64,000 bases of DNA, taken from positions 377,929,792-377,993,791 of the forward strand of contig NC_053035.3 of assembly GCF_002575655.3 (NCBI RefSeq). Direction: 5' to 3'. Source of the DNA: Aegilops tauschii subsp. strangulata (lineage: Eukaryota; Streptophyta; Magnoliopsida; Poales; Poaceae). The notes under the pieces were generated by a model. It saw only the letters and a program-made list of their open reading frames with translations. It ran no database searches and was not told the DNA's origin. Shown piece by piece: positions 56,121 through 64,000 of this stretch. A program made the translations under genes and the position numbers. The number at the start of each line of letters is the position of its first letter. Position 1 is the first letter of the stretch.

Positions 56121-57866
56121 TGTTGGGTAACGTAGCAATAATTCAAAATTTTCCTACGTGTCACCAAGATCAATCTAGGAGATGCTAGCAACGAGAGATA
56201 GGGAGTGCATCTTCATACCCTTGAAGATCGCTAAGCGGAAGCATTACAAGAACGCGGTTGATGGAGTCGTACTCGCGGCGATTCAAATCGCGGAAGATCC
56301 GATCTAGCGCCGAACGGACGGCGCCTCCACGTTCAACACACATACAGCCCCGGGACGTCTCCTCCTTCATGATCCAGCAAGGGGAGAGGAGAAGTTGAGG
56401 GAGAACTCCAGCAGCACGACGACGTGGTGGCAATGGAGCTCGTGGTTCTCCGGCAGAGCTTCACTAAGCACTACGAAGGAGCAGGTGGAGTTGGAGGAGG
56501 AGAGGGCTGCGCCAGGCAAAGGGTGCGGCTGCCCTCTCTCTCCCTCACTATATATAGGGGGAAGGGGGTGGAGGAGGCACCCTAGGGTTCCCTAGGGGAG
56601 GGGCGGTGGCCATAGGGGAAACCCTAGATGGGTTTGGGCGCCCCCACCCCTGGGAAACTTGCCCCCAAGCCGGGAGGGGTGGCTGCCCTAGGGGAGGCAC
56701 CCCCACCTCTCCACATTACGTGAGAGGGGTTGGGAGGGGCGCATAGCCCCTTAGTGGGCTGGTGTGCCCACTCCCCTTGGCCCATAAGCCCCCCCAACGC
56801 TTGCCGGGGCCTCCGAAACACCTTTCGGTCACGCTGGTCGTCACCCGGTACTCCCAGAACAATTCTGGACTCCAATACCCTTCGTCCAATATATCGATCT
56901 TCACCTCCGGACAATTCCGGAGTTCCTCGTCACGTCCGGGATCTCATCCGGGACTTCGAACAACCTTCGGTAACCACATACTATTTCCCATAACAACTCT
57001 AGCGTCACCGAACCTTAAGTGTGTAGACCCTACGGGTTCGGGAACCATGCAGACATGACCGAGACACCTCTCCGGCCAATAACCAATAGCAGGATCTGGA
57101 TACCCATATTGGATCCCACATGTTCCACGATGATCTCATCGGATGAACCACGATGTCGGGGATTCAATCAACCCCGTATACAATTCCCTTTGTCCATCGG
57201 TATGTTACTTGCCCGAGATCCGATCGTCGGTATCCCAATACCTCGTTCAATCTCGTTACCGGCAAGTCTCTTTACTCGTTCCGTAACGCATGATCTCGTG
57301 GCTAACTCCTTAGTCACATTGAGCTCATTATGATGATGCATTACCGAGTGGGCCCAGAGATACCTCTCCGTCATACAGAGTGACAAATCCCAGTCTCGAT
57401 TCGTGCCAACCCAACAGACACTTTCGGAGATACCCGTAGTGCACCTTTATAGCCACCCAGTTACGTTGTGACATTTGGTACACCCAAAGCATTCCTACGG
57501 TATCCGGGAGTTGCACAATCTCATGGTCTAAGGAAATGATACTTAACATTAGAAAAGCTCTTAGCAAACGAACTACACGATCTTGTGCTATGCTTAGGAT
57601 TGGGTCTTGTCCATCACATCATTCTCCTAATGATGTGATCCCGTTATCAATGACATCCAATGTCCATGTCAGGAAACCATAACCATCTATTGATCAACGA
57701 GCTAGTCAACTAGAGGCTTACTAGGGACATGTTGTGGTCTATGTATTCACACAAGTATTACGGTTTCCAGTTAATACAATTATAGCATGAACAATAGACA
57801 ATTATCATGAACAAGGAAATACAATAATAACCATTTTATTATTGCCTCTAGGGCATATTTCCAACA
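56121..57866 (-). repeat. 3' LTR of element A3
   Basis: 1746 bp, followed by GTCTCCCACTTGCACT (reverse of the polypurine tract). TATATATA near 56549-56556. Confidence 0.94.
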
Positions 57867-58179
57867 GTCTCCCACTTGCACTAGAGTCAATAATCTAGTT
57901 CACATCACCATGTGAGTAACACTCAATGTTCACATCGCCATGTGACTAATACCCAAGAGTTTACTAGAGTCAATAATCTAGTTCACATCACCATGTGACT
58001 AACACTCAATGAGTTCTAGGGTTTGATCATGTTATGCTTACGAGAGAGGTTTTAGTCAACGGGTCTGCAACATTCAGATCCGTGTGTGCTTTACAAATCT
58101 CTATGTCATCTTGTAGATGCAGCTACCACGCACTACTTGGAGCTATTCTAAATAACTGCTCTACTATACGAATCCGGTT

Positions 58180-61100
58180 CACTACTCAGAGTCATCCGGA
58201 TTAGTGTCAAAGTTTGCATCGACGTAACCCTTTACGACGAACTCTTTTACCACCTCCATAATCGAGAAAATTCCCTAGTCCACTAGTTACTGAGGATAAG
58301 TTCGACCGCTGTCATGTGATCCATTCCTGGATCACTATTGTACCCCTTGACTAACTCATGGCAAGGCACACTTCAGGTGCGGTACACAGCATAGCATACT
58401 GTAGAGCCTACATCTAAAGCATAGGGGACGACCTTTGTCCTTTCTCTCTCTTCTGCCGTGGTCAGGTCTTGAGTCTTACTCAATACTCACACCTTGTAAC
58501 ACAGCCAAGAACTCCTTCTTTGCTGATCTATTTTGAACTCCTTCAAAATCTTTTCACGGTATGTATTCATTTGAAAGTACTATTAAGCGTTTTTGATCTA
58601 TCCGTCTAGATCTTGATCCTCAATGTTCAAGTAGCTTAATCTAGGTTTTCCATTGAAAAACACTTTTCAAATAACCCTGTATGCTTTCCAGAAATTCTAC
58701 ATCATTTCTGATCAACAATATGTTAACAACATATATTCATCAAAAATTCTATAGTGCTCCCACTCACTTCTTTGGAAATACAAGTTTCTCATAAACTTTG
58801 TAAAAACCCAAAATCTTTGATCATCTCATCAAAGCGTACATTCCAACTCCGAGATGCTTACTCCAGTCCTTAGAAGGATTGCTGGAGCTTTGCATACTTG
58901 TTAGCATCTTTCAGTATTGACAAAACCTTCTGGTTGTATAACATACAACCTTTCCTCAAGAAAATCGTCGAGGAAACAATGTTTTGACATCCCATCTGCA
59001 AGATTTCATAAATAATGCAGTAACTGCTAATATAATTCCAACAGACTCTTAGCATCGGTATGAGTGAGAAAGTCTCATCGCAGTCAACTCCTTGAACTTG
59101 TCGGAAAACATCTTAACGACAAGTTGAGCTTTCTTAATGGTGACACTTACCATCATTGTCTGTCTTCCTTTTAAAATCCATCTGCACCCAACAGCCTTAC
59201 GACCATCAAGTAGTCATTCCAAAGTCTATACTTTGTTTTTATACATGGATCCTCTCTCGGATTTTATGGCCTCGAGCCATTCGTCAAAATCTGGGCCCAC
59301 CATCGCTTCTCCATAGCTCGTAGGTTCATTGTTGTCTAGCAACATGACTTCCAAGACAGGATTATGTACCACTCTGAAGTAGTACGCATCCTTGTCGACC
59401 TACGAGGTTTGGTAGTGACTTGGTCCGAAGTTTCATGATCACTATCATAAGCTTCCACTTCAATTGGTGTAGGTGCCACATGAACAACTTCCTATGCCCT
59501 ACTACACACTAGTTGAAGTCATGGTTCAATAACCTCATCAAGTCTCCACCATCCTCCCACTCAATTCTTTCGAGAGAAACTTTTCCTCGAGAAAGGACCC
59601 GTTTCTAGAAACAATCACTTTTGCTTCCAGATCTGAAATAGGAGGTATACCCAACTGTTTTGGGTATTCTATGAAGATGCATTTATCCGCTTTGGGTTCG
59701 AGCTTATCAGCCTGAAACTTTTTCACATAAGCGTCACAGCCCCAAACTTTTAAGAAACGACAGCTTAGGTTTCTCTAAACCATAGTTCATACGGTGTCGT
59801 CTCAACGGAATTGCGTGGTGCCCTATTTAAAGTGAATGCGGTTGTCTCTAATGCCTAGCCCATAAACGATAGCGGTAATTCGATAAGAGATATCATGGTA
59901 TGCACCATATCCAATAGGGTGCAGTTATGATGTTCGGACACACCATCGCACTATGGTGTTCCAGGCAGTATTAGTTGTGAAACAATTTCCACAATGTCTT
60001 AATTGTGTGCCAAACTCGTAACTCAGATATTCATATCTATGATCATATCACAGACATTTTATCCTCTTGTCACGACGATCTTCAACTTCACTCTGAAATT
60101 ACTTGAACCTTTCAATAATTTAGACTTGTGTTTCATCAAGTAAATATACTCAACATCTACTCAAATCATCTGTGAAGTAAGAACATAACGATATCCACTG
60201 CGTGCCTCAGCACTCATTGGACTATACACATCAAAATGTATTACTTCCAACAAGTTGATTTCTTGTTCCATCTTACTGAAAACGAGGCCTTTCAGTCATC
60301 TTGCCCATGTGTTATGATTTGCATGTCTCAAGTGATTCAAAATCAAGTGAGTCCAAATGATCCATCTGTATGGAGTTTCTTCATGCATATCTACCAATAG
60401 ACATGGTTCGCATGTCTCAATCTTTTCAAAAACGAGTGAGTCCAAAGATCCATCAACATGGAGCTTCTTCATGCGTTTTATACCAATATGACTCAAATGG
60501 CAGTGCCACAAGTATGTGGTACTATCATCACTAATTTTATATCTTTTGGCATGAACATGTGTATCACTAAGATCGAGATTCAATAAACCATTCATTTTAG
60601 GTGCAAGACCATTGAAGGTATTATTCAAATAAACAGAGTAACCATTATTCTCCTTAAATGAATAACCGTATTGCGATAAACATAATCCAATCATGTCTAT
60701 GCTCAACGCAAACACCAAATAAGAATTGTTTAGGTTTAACACCAATCTCGATAGTAGAGGGAGCATGCGATGCTTGATTACATCAACCTTGGAAACACTT
60801 CCAACACATATCGTCATCTCACCTTTAGCTAGTCTCCGTTTATTCCGTAGCCTTTTATTTCGAGTTACCAATACTTAGCAACCGAACTGGTATCTAATAC
60901 CCTGGTGCTACTAGGAGTACTAGTAAAGTACACATTAATATAATGTATATCCAATATACTTCTGTCGACCTTGCCTGCCTTCTCATCTACCAAGTATCTA
61001 GGGTAGTTCTGCTTCAGTGACCGTTCCCCTCATTACAGAAGCACTTAGTCTCGGGTTTGGGTTCAACCTTGGGTTTCTTCACTAGAGCAGCAACTGATTT

Positions 61101-61770
61101 GCCGTTTCATGAAGTATCCCTTCTTTCCCTTGCCCTTCTTGAAACTAGTGGTTTTACTAACCATCAACAATTGATGCTCCTACTTGATTTCTACTTTCGC
61201 GGTGTCAAACATCGCGAGTTGCTCAAGGATGATCATGTCTATTCCTGATATGTTATAGTTCATCACGAAGCTCTAATAGCTTGCTGGCAGTGACTATGGA
61301 GAACCATCACTATCACATCTGGAAGATTAACTCCCACTCGATTCAAGCGATTGTAGTACTCAGACAATCTGAGCACATGCTCAACGATTGAGCTTTTCTC
61401 CCTTAGTTTGCAGGCTTAAGAAACTTGTCAGAGGTCTCATACCTCTTGACGTGGGCACTAGTCTGAAATCCCAATTTCAGTCTTTGGAACATCTCATATG
61501 TTCTGCGATGTTTTTAAAACGTCTTTGGCGCCTCAATTCTAAACCGTTAGCATTACGCACTGAACTATCACGTAGTCATCAAAACGTGTATGTCAGATGT
61601 TCGCAACATCCATAGACGACGCTCGAGGTTCAGCACACTGAGCGGTGCATTAAGGACATAAGCCTTCTGCGCAGCAATGAGGATAATCCTCAGTTTACGG
61701 ACCCAGTCCGCATAAGTTCTACTATCAACTTTCAACTAAATTTTCTCTAGGAACATATCTTAAATAGTAG
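58180..61770 (-). pseudogene. Copia gag-pol remnant of element A3
   Basis: On the minus strand: gag pieces (about 61770-61240), a degraded zinc-knuckle/protease area (about 61060-60870), a pre-integrase zinc module (YLWHCHLSHIGIKRMKKLH) within 60871-60296, the integrase C-terminal piece at 59726-59538 (KKFQADKLEPKADKCIFIEY), then RT fragments to about 58300. Stops and frameshifts break every block, and the gag ATG present in A2 is lost here. An 89-bp tandem duplication lies in the pre-integrase part (60316-60490). Clearly older or more damaged than A2. Confidence 0.88.
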
Positions 61771-63068
61771 AACCAGAGCGTAAGCTATGACATAATTTGC
61801 AAAGACCTTTTGACTATGTTCATGATAATTAAGTTCATCTGATTATTTAATGAACTCCCACTTAGATAGACATCCCTCTAGTCATCTAAGTGATACATGA
61901 TCCGAGTCAACTAGACCGTGTCCGATCATCACGTGAGACGAACTAGTCATCATCGGTGAACATCTTCATGTTGAGCGTATCTACTATACGACTCATGTTT
62001 GACCTTTCGGTCTCTTGTCTTCCGAGGCCATGTCTGTACATGCTAGGCTCGTCACGTCAACCTAAGTGTTTCGCATGTGTAAATCTGGCTTACACCCGTT
62101 GTATGCGAACGTTAGAATCTATCACACCCGATCATCACGTGGTGCTTCGAAACAACAAACCTTCGCAACGGTGCACAGTTAGGGGGAACACATCTCTTGA
62201 AATTTTAGTGAGGGATCATCTTATTTATGCTACCGTCGTTATAAGCAAGTAAGATGTAAACATGACAAACATCACATGCAAATCATAAAGTGACATGATA
62301 TGGCCAATATCATCTTGCGCCTTTGATCTCCATCTTCAAGGCGCGGCATGATCACCTTCGTCACCGGCATGACACCATGATCTCCATCATCATGATCTCC
62401 ATCATCGTGTCTTCATGAAGTGTTCTCGCCAACTATTACTTCTACTACTATGGCTAACGGTTAGCAATAAAGTAAAGTAATTACATGACATTTTTCATTG
62501 ACATGCAGGTCATACAATAAATTAAGACAACTCCTATGGCTCCTGCCGGTTGTCATACTCATCGACATGCAAGTCGTGATTCCTATTACAAGAACATGAT
62601 CAGTCTCATACATCACATATATATAATTCATCACATCCTTTTGGCCATATCACATCACATAGCATACCCTGCAAAAACAAGTTAGACGTCCTCTAATTGT
62701 TGTTGCATGTTTTACGTGGCTGCTATGGGTTTCTAGCAAGAACGTTTCTTACCTACGCAAAAGACACAACGGTGATATGCCAATTGCTATTTACCCTTCA
62801 TAAGGATCCTCTTCATCGAATCCGATCCGACTAAAGTGGGAGAGACAGACACCCGCTAGCCACCTTATGCATCAAGAGCATGTCAGTCGGTGCAACCTGC
62901 CTCACGTAAGTGTACGTGTAAGGTCGGTCCGGGCCGCTTCATCCCACAATGCCGCCGAATCAAGATAAGACTAGTAACGGCAAGAAGATTGACCAAATCA
63001 TCGCCCACAACTACTTTGTGTTCTACTCGTGCATAGAATCTACGCATAGACCTAGCTCATGATGCCAC
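61771..63068 (-). mobile_element. 5' leader of element A3
   Basis: Non-coding leader. Next to the right LTR the minus strand reads GTGGCATCATGAGC, a mutated initiator-tRNA-type primer-binding region. Confidence 0.75.
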
Positions 63069-64000
63069 TGTTGGGTAACGTGGCAATAATTCAAAATTTT
63101 CCTACGTGTCACTAAGATCAATCTAGGAGATGCTAGCAACGAGAGAGAGGGAGTGCATCTTCATACCCTTGAAGATCGCTAAGCGGAAGCGTTACAAGAA
63201 CGCGTTTGATGGAGTCGTACTCGCGGCGATTCAAATCGCGGAAGATCCGATCTAGCGCCGAACGGACGGCGCCTCCGCGTTCAACACACGTACATCCCGG
63301 GGACGTCTCATCCTTCTTGATCCAGCAAGGGGAGAGGAGAAGTTGAGGGAGAACTCCAGCAGCACGACGGCGTGCTGGCAATGGAGCTCGTGGTTCTCCG
63401 GCAGAGCTTCGCTAAGCACTACGGAGGAGCAGGAGGAGTTGGAGGAGGAGAGGGCTCCGCCAGGCGAAGAGTGCGGCTGCCCTCTCTCTCCCTCACTATA
63501 TATAGGGGGAAGGGGGTGGAGGAGGCGCCCTAGGGTTCCCTAGGGGAGGGGCGGCGGCCACAGGGGAAACCCTAGATGGGTTTGGGCGCCCCACCCCTGG
63601 GAAACTTGCCCCCCAAGCCGGGAGGGGTGGCTGCCCTAGGGGAGGCGCCCCCACCTCTCCACGTTACGTGCGAGGGGTTGGGAGGGGCGCACAGCCCCTT
63701 AGTGGGCTGGTGTGCCCCCTCCCCTTGGCCCATAAGGCCCCCCAACGCTTGCCGGGGCCTCCGAAACACCTTTCGGTCACGCTGGTCGTCACCCGGTACT
63801 CCCAGAACAATTCCGGACTCCAATACCCTTCGTCCAATATATCGATCTTCACCTCCGGACCATTCCGGAGTTCCTCGTCACGTCCGGGATCTCATCCGGG
63901 ACTCCGAACAACCTTCGGTAACCACATACTATTTCCCATAACAACTCTAGCGTCACCGAACCTTAAGTGTGTAGACCCTACGGGTTCGGGAACCATGCAG
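63069..64000 (-). repeat. 5' LTR of element A3, truncated by the window edge
   Basis: Starts TGTTGGGTAACGTGG and is collinear with 56121 onward over 932 bp, with few differences. TATATATA near 63496-63503. Confidence 0.95.

Larger units (their letters stand above)
56121..64000 (-). mobile_element. Angela-type copia element A3 (right end outside window)
   Basis: Left LTR 56121-57866 (TGTTGGGTAACG ... TTTCCAACA), interior 57867-63068, right LTR from 63069. Orientation is minus. The LTR terminus GGCATATTTCCAACA matches A1 rather than A2, so A1 and A3 belong to one subgroup. The inserted target is the E1 pol region. Confidence 0.93.

Noticed and set aside
1..64000. CRISPR arrays, bacterial operons, rRNA operon, riboswitch or prophage
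   Set aside because: Direct repeats here are satellite- or transposon-like with no unique spacers, and the whole window is plant nuclear sequence with introns and LTR elements.

Overview
This is a repeat-dense plant nuclear window, almost certainly from a Triticeae grass (wheat, Aegilops or a close relative). The evidence is three Ty1-copia elements of the Angela/WIS/BARE type, Stowaway hairpins with the CTCCCTCCG terminus, a Helitron, a CACTA element and GC-rich monocot-style genes. I found one convincing host gene; nearly everything else is transposon sequence, much of it nested.

Layout. (1) 1-7921: the 3' end of an Angela-type copia element (ending at 2356) sits inside the RNase H region of a degenerate chromodomain Ty3-gypsy element (Tekay-like), whose 3.7 kb 3' LTR runs 4195-7921. 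(2) 7922-27888: a gene island. It holds a 145-bp tandem array, a tRNA-like Pol III unit, Stowaway MITEs, a retroposon with a perfect 13-bp target duplication, the host ERF gene (minus strand, 14144-12286, two exons), a complete short non-autonomous LTR element about 0.7 kb upstream of that gene, two copies of another retroposon family, a 276-bp tandem array, a fold-back MITE, a Helitron and a PIF/Harbinger-like element carrying its own long ORF. (3) 27889-64000: a nest at least four levels deep. An Athila-like LTR element (5' LTR 27889-29465) is interrupted by a CACTA element (from 29637). The CACTA is interrupted by a complete WIS/BARE-like element (33964-42529, TSD ATAGC) and by a Tat/Retand-like gypsy element on the minus strand (E1, from 43718). 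E1 is interrupted by a complete element of its own family (E2, plus strand, 45168-51788, TSD TTGGC) and by a third Angela-type element (56121 to beyond the window).

How the pieces relate. The host gene encodes an AP2/ERF transcription factor of the ABR1/ERF110-113 type. An 887-bp intron with matching splice phase joins an N-terminal exon carrying the MVSALARVV motif to the AP2 exon. The transposons are non-autonomous or broken. The most unusual biology is in the E1/E2 family. Both carry a reverse-transcriptase remnant that lacks the catalytic Y-x-D-D box. Both also have coding sequence on the strand opposite to the retroelement: E1 has a long spliced antisense ORF with a plant PF04195-like domain, and E2 has a short antisense ORF encoding an AT-hook downstream of a TATA box. 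The CACTA element carries a multi-exon B3-like gene fragment and an intact 197-codon ORF.

All family assignments come from reading the sequence; no searches were run. Boundaries given with TSDs are base-level readings; others are approximate.
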